A DNA stretch of 64,000 nt. Source: Acidobacteriota bacterium. Its GTDB lineage: Bacteria > Acidobacteriota > Terriglobia > Terriglobales > Acidobacteriaceae. Below are positions 35,065 to 43,815 of the stretch, piece by piece (positions within the stretch are counted from its first letter, which is position 1; every line of letters starts with the position of its first letter). The stretch spans positions 558,001 through 622,000 of the forward strand of contig JAFDVQ010000006.1 in NCBI GenBank assembly GCA_018268915.1, read 5' to 3'. The translations under genes and the position numbers were made by a program. The notes beneath the pieces were generated by a model, which was not told the DNA's origin, searched no databases, and was given only the letters and a program-made list of their open reading frames with translations.

Positions 35065-35856
35065 ATGCAAGGCAATAATACGCAAGGCAATAATGCATTA
35101 GATATATTGGAGAGCGACAGTCCGGCCCTAGGGACACTTTCGGCTGTCAGCGTACTGCGTGAAACCTTTCCGGCGTCATCCTGGAGACGTCCGTCGCCGT
35201 TCCTTTCTTCGGCTGTCAGGCATGCATTCTCACTCCGGTACGCTGTAATGAAGCGCACCATCGATATCGTTCTTTCGAGCCTCCTCATTCTTGCGCTCTT
35301 CCCCGTAATGTTGGCGGTCGCCATCGCGGTGGCAGTCACGTCGCAGGGACCGATCTTCTTCACGCAGGAGCGGCTCGGACGCTTCGGCGTGCCGTTCCGG
35401 ATCATCAAATTCCGCTCCATGTTCTCGCGCCAGCACAAGAACAACGTGCAGGCCATCAATGTTAAGCGCGAGATCCACCAGCGCAACGAGCAGGCCTATC
35501 CTCTGAACAAGGACATCCCTGATCCCCGCATCACTCCCGTCGGACGCATCCTCCGCAAGTTGAGCCTGGACGAACTTCCCCAGCTCTTTAACGTCCTGAA
35601 GGGCGACATGTCCCTGGTTGGCCCTCGTCCGATCGTCGAGGCAGAGGTCGAGTTCTACGGACAGGAATTCCCGTTCTACGACCTCTTCAAACCCGGCATC
35701 ACCGGTCTCTGGCAGGTCTCAGGGCGCAGCGACATCGGATACGAGCGTCGTGTTCAGTTCGATCGCGAATATGCAAGCAACTGGAGCTGCTCGCTCGACT
35801 TCGAAATCCTGACGCGAACCATCCCCGCCGTCATCACCATGAGAGGCGCCTACTAA
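35065..35856 (+). CDS. Polyprenyl-phosphate sugar-1-phosphate transferase
   Basis: The 263-residue protein is a small monotopic phosphoglycosyltransferase (bacterial sugar transferase family) that starts polysaccharide units on undecaprenyl phosphate. A re-entrant hydrophobic helix lies after [10 protein letters not shown] (about 60-85), followed by [21 protein letters not shown], the catalytic [21 protein letters not shown] (Asp-Glu dyad) and [14 protein letters not shown]. The frame is open to 34909; ATG 35065 is preferred because GAGGG lies 8 bases before it, though ATG 35020 is possible. The multi-TM N-terminal part of WcaJ/WbaP is missing. Confidence 0.9.
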   Translation: MQGNNTQGNNALDILESDSPALGTLSAVSVLRETFPASSWRRPSPFLSSAVRHAFSLRYAVMKRTIDIVLSSLLILALFPVMLAVAIAVAVTSQGPIFFTQERLGRFGVPFRIIKFRSMFSRQHKNNVQAINVKREIHQRNEQAYPLNKDIPDPRITPVGRILRKLSLDELPQLFNVLKGDMSLVGPRPIVEAEVEFYGQEFPFYDLFKPGITGLWQVSGRSDIGYERRVQFDREYASNWSCSLDFEILTRTIPAVITMRGAY

Positions 35857-36081
35857 CTCCTCTCCTGCCGCACGGGTTAGAGCTGAGTAGTTTAGATCAC
35901 CATTAAATTAGAGCTTCACCCAAGCCGCGCAAGGCGCAGAAAGATACAGGCGCCCGGCGCGGCTTTAGAATTTTCAGGTGCTCTGTTGCTAACTCAGGCT
36001 GCTGAATGTCCCTCAAAAATCATCAAAGCTAACAAGACCCTCTGAACCGAAAGACCGGCCCATCAGACTAAAGGAAGCAAG

Positions 36082-37440
36082 GTGAACGTGCGGAGCGAAG
36101 GAAAGACCAGGGATGTGCATCTAGGCAGTCCCTCGTCGCCGCCTTCTCGCGCCGCCCAGGGCGATCTGACTTTCCTGGATCTGCTCCTCATCCTCACCCA
36201 GCGTAAAAAGCTAATCGTCTCCGCAACGGCGCTCTCCGTCATCGCCGCCCTGATACTCGCGTTCGCGCTCCCGCAAAGATTCACCGCAACCGTGCTCGTT
36301 CTTCCTCCCCAGGGGAATTCCTTGACGAGCCTCATGCTCGCAACCCAGATCTCCCGGAAGAACGGCGCCGCGAGTTGGAAGCCCGGTGGCCTGCCTGCGG
36401 AAAAAAACATCAATGACATGTATGTGTCGTTGATGAGAAGCCCTTCCGCGGAAGACGCCGTGATTCGCCAATACGGGCTCCAGTCGGAGTACCGCCGGCA
36501 AAATCTTGAAGACACCCGCAAGGCCCTCGAGAGCCATACCGTCATCGACGGAGCCACGAAAGACGGCTTGATCCGGCTCAGCTTCACCGATCGCGATCCG
36601 AGGCGCTCTGCCGAAATCGCAAATGGCTACGTCGATCAGTTCAAGATCCAGACGCAGCGTCTGAACCTCACCGAGGCCTCGCAGTGGCGGACGATCTTTG
36701 AAAACCGGCTGACTGAGGCCAAGACCGACCTCGAGACTGCCGACGAGGCCCTCAAGAAAGCGCAGCCTTCCTCTCGGTCGGAACAGCCCGCTCCGCTCAC
36801 TCTGGCAATGATCCAGTCCGCGGCTCGCATGCGGGCTCAAATCGTCGCCAGGGAAGTCCAGCTCGACGCGATGCAATCCTATCCGGGCGATGAGTACCCG
36901 GCACTGTCGCAGGCCAAAACAGAGTTGGTTCAGCTGCGGACGCAGTTTGACGTGCTGGACGCATCGAAAGATACATGGCCCGCCGCTATGCAACTAGGGC
37001 AAACATCCCCGCAAGCCTCCCCGGACTACCTTCGGCGGCTTCGCGATGCGCAGTTTGCCGAATCCACCGTAGCCGCGCTCACCGAGCAGCTGGAGCTTGC
37101 CAGGCTCGACGAAGCGCGCGAGCGAGCCTTCCTCCAGGTAGTCAGCCCGGCAGTCACTCCCCACAAAGCCTCCTCCCCGAAGCGCGCGCTACTCGTCATT
37201 GCGGGATTATCCGTCGGCTTCACGATGGGAATAATGCTGGCGTTGTTGCAGGGCGGTCTGGTCCGCATGCAGCAGAATCCAGCGAATGGAGAAAAACTCC
37301 AACTGCTCAAGCAGTCACTCGAGATTGGCTCCCATGCAGCATCAGACCTCACAGCAAAAGCGGTCGGCGAGAACGAAGAGGTTGGCAGTCTCCGCCCCAC
37401 GCAACCGGAACCATCGAGATTCGAAACTTCGCGTTCTTAA
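36082..37440 (+). CDS. Wzz-type chain-length / polysaccharide co-polymerase
   Basis: The 452-residue inner-membrane protein has a transmembrane helix at about 45-65 (LIVSATALSVIAALILAF), a long periplasmic coiled region (about 150-350) and a second helix near 370-390 (ALLVIAGLSVGFTMGIMLALL), the layout of Wzz/PCP proteins. The Pro/Gly-rich motif near TM2 is partly present (SSPKRALL). There is no fused tyrosine kinase. GTG 36082 follows AAGGAAG. It sets chain length of the polymer made by the Wzy-type protein at 39891. Confidence 0.88.
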   Translation: MNVRSEGKTRDVHLGSPSSPPSRAAQGDLTFLDLLLILTQRKKLIVSATALSVIAALILAFALPQRFTATVLVLPPQGNSLTSLMLATQISRKNGAASWKPGGLPAEKNINDMYVSLMRSPSAEDAVIRQYGLQSEYRRQNLEDTRKALESHTVIDGATKDGLIRLSFTDRDPRRSAEIANGYVDQFKIQTQRLNLTEASQWRTIFENRLTEAKTDLETADEALKKAQPSSRSEQPAPLTLAMIQSAARMRAQIVAREVQLDAMQSYPGDEYPALSQAKTELVQLRTQFDVLDASKDTWPAAMQLGQTSPQASPDYLRRLRDAQFAESTVAALTEQLELARLDEARERAFLQVVSPAVTPHKASSPKRALLVIAGLSVGFTMGIMLALLQGGLVRMQQNPANGEKLQLLKQSLEIGSHAASDLTAKAVGENEEVGSLRPTQPEPSRFETSRS

Positions 37441-37489
37441 CCTGTAGTTTCTCAGAACGACATACATTTCTTAGATTAGGCCTCGAATC

Positions 37490-38905
37490 ATGCTGACCGA
37501 AACGCCAACTTCGCCGCAACCCTCGCCAGGCACATGGGGGTCAGTGAAGTATTTCCTCCGCTACAAGGTCGCGCACGCCATCGGACTTGATCGGGCCATC
37601 GCCTTCACCGTGCTCGGCCGCATCGTCCAGGGCCTCGGCAGCGTCGGAAGCGTTCTGCTGATCGTGCACTTCCTCACCGCCGCAGAGCAGGGATACTACT
37701 ACGCACTCTGGAGCCTCGTCGCCCTGCAGAGCGTATTCGAGCTCGGATTCTCCTTCGTCATCCTGCAGGTCGCTGCGCACGAACGCGCCCACCTCGAGTT
37801 CCACGCGGACGGAAGCATCACCGGCAGCGAGAATTCGCATCTGCGTCTGGCGTCCTTGCTGCAGCGCGCCGTCAAGTGGTACACAAGCGCCGCCGTCGTT
37901 ATGGGAATCGTCCTCCTCCTCGGCGGCATGCGATTCTTCTCCCTCCATCAGCAGCCCCAGGCGCCAAACATCTGGATCGTCCCTCTTCGAGTAACGGTCC
38001 TCGCATGCGCCATCACTTTCTCAATCGGCCCCATCCTGTCCTTCCTCGAAGGATGCGGCCAGGTTACCCACGTTGCCCGTATGCGCTTCTTTCAATCCAT
38101 GGTGAGCGTGGCAGCGTCGTGGACAGCGATGCTCAGTCACCACGGCCTTTTCTCGCCCGCAATGGTTTTGCTTGGCCAGGGATTCGTCGCCAGCATCCTC
38201 CTCTACTCCCGACGTGATCTCCTGCTGCCGCTCCTGCGAAAACATGTTCGCGGGCAGGGCATCAGCTGGCGTCGCGAGGTCTGGCCCTTCCAGTGGAAGA
38301 TCGCCGTCAGCTGGCTCTGCGACTACTTCATCTTCCAGTTGTTCACGCCGGTGTTGTTTGCCTTCCGCGGCCCTGAAGAAGCCGGTCGAATGGGCCTGTC
38401 CATGAACATCGTCACGCAGATGAGCGCGATGATGCTGGCGTGGATGACGACCAAGGCCGCGCCTTTCGGCAGCCTGATCGCCAGGAAGGAACGGCCGGAA
38501 CTCGACCGCATGTTCTTCCGGTCCCTGCGTCAGTCCCTCGTCCTCTTTACTGGAGCAGCAGTCGCGGTCCTCATCGGTGTGCTCGCTTCGCCGTATATCT
38601 TGCCGAAGATCAGCCGGCGTATCGAAAGCTGGCCGATCTTCCTGCTGCTGCTGCTGACAGCTCTCGGCAGTCACGTCGTGCAGAGCGAAGCCATCTATCT
38701 TCGCGCCCACAAGATGGAGCCGTTTCTCATCCAATCCATTGTCATCGCCACGTGCACAGCGGCCAGCGTAGTAGTCCTGGCAAAGACATCCGGCGCGATG
38801 GGAGTTTCCCTGGCCTATTTCCTCGTGCTCGGTGTCGCCGGCGTAATCTCCGCTACAACGATCTTTCGAACCAAGCGCAGACAATGGGCGCAGGCGGAGG
38901 TGTGA
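37490..38905 (+). CDS. Wzx-type lipid-linked oligosaccharide flippase
   Basis: The 471-residue protein has about 12 hydrophobic helices spread over its length (for example SVLLIVHFLTAAEQGYYYAL near 50, SILLYSRRDLLLPLL near 225 and IGVLASPYILPKI near 360). This is the MOP/polysaccharide-flippase fold. It would move undecaprenyl-linked repeat units across the inner membrane. The stop overlaps the start region of the next gene. Confidence 0.87.
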   Translation: MLTETPTSPQPSPGTWGSVKYFLRYKVAHAIGLDRAIAFTVLGRIVQGLGSVGSVLLIVHFLTAAEQGYYYALWSLVALQSVFELGFSFVILQVAAHERAHLEFHADGSITGSENSHLRLASLLQRAVKWYTSAAVVMGIVLLLGGMRFFSLHQQPQAPNIWIVPLRVTVLACAITFSIGPILSFLEGCGQVTHVARMRFFQSMVSVAASWTAMLSHHGLFSPAMVLLGQGFVASILLYSRRDLLLPLLRKHVRGQGISWRREVWPFQWKIAVSWLCDYFIFQLFTPVLFAFRGPEEAGRMGLSMNIVTQMSAMMLAWMTTKAAPFGSLIARKERPELDRMFFRSLRQSLVLFTGAAVAVLIGVLASPYILPKISRRIESWPIFLLLLLTALGSHVVQSEAIYLRAHKMEPFLIQSIVIATCTAASVVVLAKTSGAMGVSLAYFLVLGVAGVISATTIFRTKRRQWAQAEV

Positions 38906-38907
38906 CG

Positions 38908-39894
38908 ATGCGTGCCAGTGATAGAAAATCCGATCTTCGCACATCGGTGGCCATGTGCACCTTCAACGGCGGCCGCTACCTCGAAGAACAATTGCAGAGT
39001 ATAGCGGAACAGACTCGCCTGCCCTTCGAAGTCGTAGTCTGCGACGACGGCTCAACAGACAACACCATCGCAACCCTCAAAACATTCAAGGCGAATGCGC
39101 CATTTCCGGTCACAATCGTCGAGAACACCCAGCGCATGGGTTCCACGCGCAACTTCGAACAGGCGATCGAGATGGCAAAAGGAGACGCCATCGCCCTCTG
39201 CGATCAGGATGATCGCTGGCTGCCTCACAAATTGCAGCGTCTCTCCGATTGCCTCATCGACAATCCCTTCCTGGGCGGAGTCTTCTCTGACGCGGAGCTG
39301 ATCGATGGGGACGGAAAGCGGGTAGACAAAACGCTCTTCGCGCGCCACAAGTTTACGCCTGCCAAACAGCGTAGCTTCGTCCACTGCCCGACAGCCACGC
39401 TGCTGAAGCACGACATCGTGACCGGAGCAACGCTGATGTTCCGCTCCGCGATCCGCCGCTACTGCTCCCCGATCCCAACCACCTGGGTGCATGACGGATG
39501 GCTTGCCTGGATGCTCGCACTGCACTCCCGGCTGACTCTCATCTCCGAGCCCCTGATCGAATATCGAATCCACGCCGCGCAGCAGCTTGGAGTCGGAACC
39601 TCCCAACCAGCACAGCGCGGCAAACAGGAAACCCGCCGCCAGTTCTATGCACGTGTCGCCCGCCAGTTTGAAGATCTGCTGTCTCGCGTGCTCACAGAGG
39701 GCTGGAGCGACCACGACCCGCTCGTTGGGAAGATCCGTGCCAAGATCGCATTCCTCAAACGCCAGTCCGCACTGTCGCCGCAGCTCGGCGTAAGAACCAT
39801 GCAGATGCTCGGCCAGCTTCCCAACTACCTGCACTACGCACGCGGCCTTGCCTCGGTACGAACAGACCTCCTGCTTGGTCGTGAGATGCTATGA
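38908..39894 (+). CDS. Family 2 glycosyltransferase
   Basis: The 328-residue protein is a GT-A enzyme: TSVAMCTFNGGRYLEEQLQS, VVVCDDGSTDNT (nucleotide Asp), IALCDQDDRW (the D-x-D metal site) and HDGWLAWML near 190. The start is ATG 38908 after GGAGG; a much longer open frame from 38440 overlaps the flippase and is out of family. It is cytoplasmic and adds a sugar to the growing repeat unit; donor unknown. The product resembles rhamnosyltransferase-like enzymes and the second half of the fusion at 41156. Confidence 0.9.
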   Translation: MRASDRKSDLRTSVAMCTFNGGRYLEEQLQSIAEQTRLPFEVVVCDDGSTDNTIATLKTFKANAPFPVTIVENTQRMGSTRNFEQAIEMAKGDAIALCDQDDRWLPHKLQRLSDCLIDNPFLGGVFSDAELIDGDGKRVDKTLFARHKFTPAKQRSFVHCPTATLLKHDIVTGATLMFRSAIRRYCSPIPTTWVHDGWLAWMLALHSRLTLISEPLIEYRIHAAQQLGVGTSQPAQRGKQETRRQFYARVARQFEDLLSRVLTEGWSDHDPLVGKIRAKIAFLKRQSALSPQLGVRTMQMLGQLPNYLHYARGLASVRTDLLLGREML

Positions 39895-41159
39895 GCGAGC
39901 GTTTATTGAGCACCAGCCCGCCTGCGGAGGCATCTATGTCTTCACCGGCCCTTTTTGCGTCGCTCACCGAGAAGTTCGCGAACCGCAAGCAGTTGCGCGG
40001 TGAGTTGAACCCCCTCACCGAGCTCCCGCTCTTCTGTAACCCCCTGGCGATCTTTCTCGGCAACTGGGCGCTGATGATGATCTCGCTCAGCTTTCAGGTT
40101 ACGTACGTCTCCTATCCGCACGCGGGAATGCCCCTCCTCCTCTTCAGCATCGCGCTCGGATCGTTCCTCTTCGGATACATCGTCTCGCGCATGCTGCTCC
40201 GCAGGTGGCCGGTCTCGAATAGTTTGTCGATGTACTCGCTCGATGCCACTCAGCTCTGGCAAATAAACGTGCTGCTCTGTCTCGCCGCACTTATGATCGT
40301 GGCCTTCAACTGGATATCTTCAGGTCCGCCTCCCGCCGTTGGCGATCCAACCTCGTACCTGACCTACGGCCGATTCAAGCAGGTCCTCTTTCCCTTGCTG
40401 GTAACGGTCACGGTGAATGCAACCCTCGACCCATCGAAGTGGCGCAAGTCGCTCCTCATCCTCTTCGGAATGGCCGGCATGACGCTCTACATCACGCGCG
40501 GCCTCATCATGGTGGCTTTGCTGCAGATGTTCTTCGTCTTCTCGCTCAAAACGCGCATGAGCCGTCGAAAACTCTACACGATCCTCGTCTGCTTCCTCGT
40601 ATTCGCGGTCGCCGTCATCACCCTCATCGGCAACGCGCGCACCGAGCACAGCGTCTTCCTTCAGTATCTGCAAATCAGGCATACCTACTCTCACTGGCCG
40701 ATGTCCTTCCTGTGGGTCACATCCTATATTTCGATTCCGTTTTCCAATCTGTGCTGGCTCTTCGCCAAAGAAACTTTTCACGGTCCGACGCTGGCTTTCC
40801 TTTACCCCCTGCTGCCGTCGTTCCTTATGCCGCCGGATCCCCACGCCTACATTCACAACGATCTCAGCATCATTGATGGCGCAAGCACCTATCTCGCGGG
40901 CTATGCCCTCGACTTTTCCTATGTCGGCGTTTACCTGGCCAATCTGTTGCTCGGAATAGGCTGCGGGTGGATGCGTGAGCGTGCATTGCCGAGGAGCCTT
41001 CTGGTGTCCAGCATTCTTCTTACTTGTCTGTCGTTCATCTTCTTCAGCGACATGTTCACTCCGCTCTCCACAATCCTGCAGTTGGCGATTCAGAGCGTAG
41101 TGCAACGAAGGTGTTTCCATTGGGGCGAAGAACAGGTTGTGGGGATGGTGGCGCAATGA
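39891..41159 (+). CDS. Wzy-type polysaccharide polymerase
   Basis: The 422-residue protein has about 10 to 12 hydrophobic helices, with a periplasmic loop between helices near 215-300 (RHTYSHWPMSFLWVTSYISI) and the oligosaccharide repeat-unit polymerase pattern (ITRGLIMVALLQMFF). It would join flipped repeat units in the periplasm. ATGA overlaps with the gene before and after. The family assignment is by topology, context and weak motifs, as usual for Wzy. Confidence 0.8.
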   Translation: MSERLLSTSPPAEASMSSPALFASLTEKFANRKQLRGELNPLTELPLFCNPLAIFLGNWALMMISLSFQVTYVSYPHAGMPLLLFSIALGSFLFGYIVSRMLLRRWPVSNSLSMYSLDATQLWQINVLLCLAALMIVAFNWISSGPPPAVGDPTSYLTYGRFKQVLFPLLVTVTVNATLDPSKWRKSLLILFGMAGMTLYITRGLIMVALLQMFFVFSLKTRMSRRKLYTILVCFLVFAVAVITLIGNARTEHSVFLQYLQIRHTYSHWPMSFLWVTSYISIPFSNLCWLFAKETFHGPTLAFLYPLLPSFLMPPDPHAYIHNDLSIIDGASTYLAGYALDFSYVGVYLANLLLGIGCGWMRERALPRSLLVSSILLTCLSFIFFSDMFTPLSTILQLAIQSVVQRRCFHWGEEQVVGMVAQ

Positions 41160-42865
41160 GCGAGATCAGGCCGGTATTCACAGAATCGGCAACACCCTTG
41201 AAGGCGATGGTCGTCATCGTCCTCTATCGGATTGCTCCGCAGGAATCACCCGCATTCCGCAGCGTCATCGCCGCGAGGGAGGTCATTAATCAGAATGCAG
41301 GCGAGGTCCGGGTCCTGTTGTGGGACAACAGCCCAACACCCGGCTCAGGAGACAACCTCCCCGACGGCGTGGCCTATTTCGGCGATAAGAGCAACTCCGG
41401 CCTGGCGACCGCCTACAACCGTGCGATGGAGTGGGCCGAGCTGCACGGCGCCGAATGGCTCTTGACCCTCGATCAGGACACAGCCGTCCCGTCGGATTTC
41501 TTCGCCAGGATGGCTGCCGCGGCAACCGCAAGTTCGCGCTATGCCGGCATCGGTGCGATCGTCCCGCAGATCGCCGCCGAAGGCAGGCAGCTCTCGCCGA
41601 ACTGGTTTCAATTCGGCGCAATTCCGCGCTGGTACAGCAGCGGATACACCGGCGTTCCTGCGCATCCCGTATTCGCATTCAACTCCGGCGCGATGCTGCG
41701 CCTCGATGCGCTGAAGCAGGTCGGCGGCTACGATCCGCGATTCTGGCTTGACGACAGCGATGCCATGATCTTCAGCAAGCTTCACCAGCACGGCAAGCGT
41801 GTTTACATTGCTGGCGACATTCAGGTCGAGCACGAGTTCTCCATGAAAGACATGCAGCGCCGCATGAGCGTGGCGCGATACCAGAATGCGCTCTGGGCAG
41901 AGACCGCCTTCTGGGACCTGCGCATGAATTGGCTGGCCGGATGGGAGCGAACCCTGCGGCTCATGGTGCGCATGGTCAAGCACTACATCCGCGGTGATTC
42001 AGCCGAGCTCCGGCGAATCACTTGGGCTGCCCTGATGCGCCGTCTCTTCACGTCACGGCGGAAGCGGATCAAAGAGTGGATGGCCTCTACCGATGAGCGG
42101 GCGCGCACCGCGCAGCAGCCGATGCGCGATCCTCGACTCTCCGTCTGCATGGCCGCCTACAACGGCGGACGCTTCGTCGAAGCGCAGCTGCAGTCAATCC
42201 TTCCCCAACTCGGGCCAAACGATGAAATCGTCATCGTCGACGACCTGTCGAAAGACGACACCGTCCTGCGCATTCAGGGATTCAACGACGCACGAATAAG
42301 GCTGCTGAGACACGAAGCCAACGCCGGCGTCCTCGCCACCTTTGAAGATGCGCTTCGATCCGCTACCGGAGAAATCCTCTTCCTTTCGGACGACGATGAC
42401 GTCTGGGCTCCGGAAAAGGTCCTGCGCTTCATGGATGTCTTCAACAGCAATCGCGAAGTGGAAGTGGTATCGAGCCGCGTGCGCATGATCGACGAAAACG
42501 ATCAGCCTCTTCCCGACTCCCGCATCAATCGCGGCGGCAGGTTCCGCGCGGGCTTCTGGCGAAACCTCTACAAGAATCACTACCAGGGATCGGCAATGGC
42601 CGTTCGCGCATCCTTGCTGGGCAGCGTACTGCCGTTCCCCGCGCAGAACTCCTTCCTCCATGACGCCTGGATCGGGACCCGAAACGATCTGCTTGGCGGC
42701 AGGGCAGTCTTCATCGACGAAGACTTGTTGCTCTATCGCCGGCACGCCAAAAATGCGAGCCGGACAAAATCTCTCTCTCGCCAGTTACAGACTCGCATTG
42801 ATCTGCTGCTGGCTCACCTGAGATATGCGCTGTCCATCGGCACAACCAGCCAGGCGGAGTGGTAA
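41156..42865 (+). CDS. Two-domain family 2 glycosyltransferase fusion
   Basis: The 569-residue protein starts at ATG 41156 (overlapping the Wzy stop); an upstream open frame from 41024 is not coding. The N-terminal half (about 15-290) is a rhamnosyltransferase-like GT2 (VVIVLYRIAP, LLWDNSPTPG, LTLDQDTAV with D-x-D). The C-terminal half (about 325-560) is a second GT2 (LSVCMAAYNGGRFVEAQLQS, IVIVDDLSKDDT, LFLSDDDDVW, FLHDAWIGTR). The second half is closely similar in motif layout to the gene at 38908. Two transfers by one polypeptide are likely. Confidence 0.9.
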   Translation: MSEIRPVFTESATPLKAMVVIVLYRIAPQESPAFRSVIAAREVINQNAGEVRVLLWDNSPTPGSGDNLPDGVAYFGDKSNSGLATAYNRAMEWAELHGAEWLLTLDQDTAVPSDFFARMAAAATASSRYAGIGAIVPQIAAEGRQLSPNWFQFGAIPRWYSSGYTGVPAHPVFAFNSGAMLRLDALKQVGGYDPRFWLDDSDAMIFSKLHQHGKRVYIAGDIQVEHEFSMKDMQRRMSVARYQNALWAETAFWDLRMNWLAGWERTLRLMVRMVKHYIRGDSAELRRITWAALMRRLFTSRRKRIKEWMASTDERARTAQQPMRDPRLSVCMAAYNGGRFVEAQLQSILPQLGPNDEIVIVDDLSKDDTVLRIQGFNDARIRLLRHEANAGVLATFEDALRSATGEILFLSDDDDVWAPEKVLRFMDVFNSNREVEVVSSRVRMIDENDQPLPDSRINRGGRFRAGFWRNLYKNHYQGSAMAVRASLLGSVLPFPAQNSFLHDAWIGTRNDLLGGRAVFIDEDLLLYRRHAKNASRTKSLSRQLQTRIDLLLAHLRYALSIGTTSQAEW

Positions 42866-42870
42866 AGACT

Positions 42871-43791
42871 GTGACGCCCGGCCGCATCGAAGTCATCATC
42901 CCGACCTACAACGCCGCCCGCTACTGGCCGGCGCTGTCGGCCGGAATCCGTGCGCAGAGCCTCAGGCCCGCTCGCGTCATCGTCATCGATTCGGCTTCAA
43001 AAGACGGCACCGCCGACCTCGCCCGAGACGATGGCTTCGAAGTCCTGGAGATAACACCGCAGCAGTTCAATCACGGCGGCACCCGCCAGATGGGAGCGGA
43101 CTACGCCTCCGATGCCGCCATCCTCATTTACCTCACTCAGGACGCTGCCCCCTTCGGAGAGGATGCGTTCGCAAATCTGGTCAGGCCGTTCGAAAATTCT
43201 GAAATCGGCGCGGCATATGGCCGCCAGCTTCCTCGGGACGGAGCAAGCCCGATCGAGGCCCACGGAAGGCACTTCAGCTACGCGGAAAGTCCCATGCTCC
43301 GTTCGTGGGAGAGCCGCCAGACCATGGGTTTCAAGTCGATATTTTTCTCCAACGCCTTCGGCGCGTACCGCCGCGAAGCCCTGATGAGCGTCGGCGGATT
43401 CTCCTCCGATGTCATCTTCGGCGAAGACACCCTCGTCGTCGCCCGGATGCACCGCGCCGGATGGAAGACGGCATATGTTGCCGATGCGCTTACGAAGCAC
43501 TCGCACGACTACACCATTGGCGAAGAGTTCCGCCGCTATTTCGACATCGGCGTGCTCCACTCGCGCGAGAGCTGGCTCAACGAACACTTCGGCAGCGCAT
43601 CCGGAGAAGGCCGCCGCTTTGTGTTCTCTGAGCTGAAGTACCTGCTCAGAAAAAGTCCGCACCACATTCCGTCAGCCGTGGCCCGCACTTTGGCAAAATA
43701 TCTCGGATACAAAATCGGACGCCGCGAAAGCCGCATCGCGCCCCGTCTCAAGCACCGCCTCGGCATGAACCGTCAGTACTGGCTTCGGTAA
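42871..43791 (+). CDS. Family 2 glycosyltransferase, rhamnosyltransferase-like
   Basis: The 306-residue protein has RIEVIIPTYNAARYWPAL, VIVIDSASKDGTADLA, the D-x-D-like LTQDAAPFG, and a C-terminal half with SVGGFSSDVIFGEDTLV and a helical tail. The start GTG 42871 is favoured because GGCGGAG lies 11 bases upstream; GTG 42859 would overlap that site. It ends the polysaccharide operon, tail to tail with the histidine kinase gene. Confidence 0.88.
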   Translation: MTPGRIEVIIPTYNAARYWPALSAGIRAQSLRPARVIVIDSASKDGTADLARDDGFEVLEITPQQFNHGGTRQMGADYASDAAILIYLTQDAAPFGEDAFANLVRPFENSEIGAAYGRQLPRDGASPIEAHGRHFSYAESPMLRSWESRQTMGFKSIFFSNAFGAYRREALMSVGGFSSDVIFGEDTLVVARMHRAGWKTAYVADALTKHSHDYTIGEEFRRYFDIGVLHSRESWLNEHFGSASGEGRRFVFSELKYLLRKSPHHIPSAVARTLAKYLGYKIGRRESRIAPRLKHRLGMNRQYWLR

Positions 43792-43815
43792 TCCTGAGCT
43801 TTCTGGTTTGCTGAA

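Noticed and set aside
34474-35078. Two overlapping plus-strand ORFs in the EPS leader
   Set aside because: No ribosome site, no domain and unusual composition. The second overlaps the start of the priming transferase.
38440-38907. An N-terminal extension of the glycosyltransferase at 38908
   Set aside because: It overlaps the Wzx gene in another frame, whereas ATG 38908 has GGAGG and begins just before the family domain.
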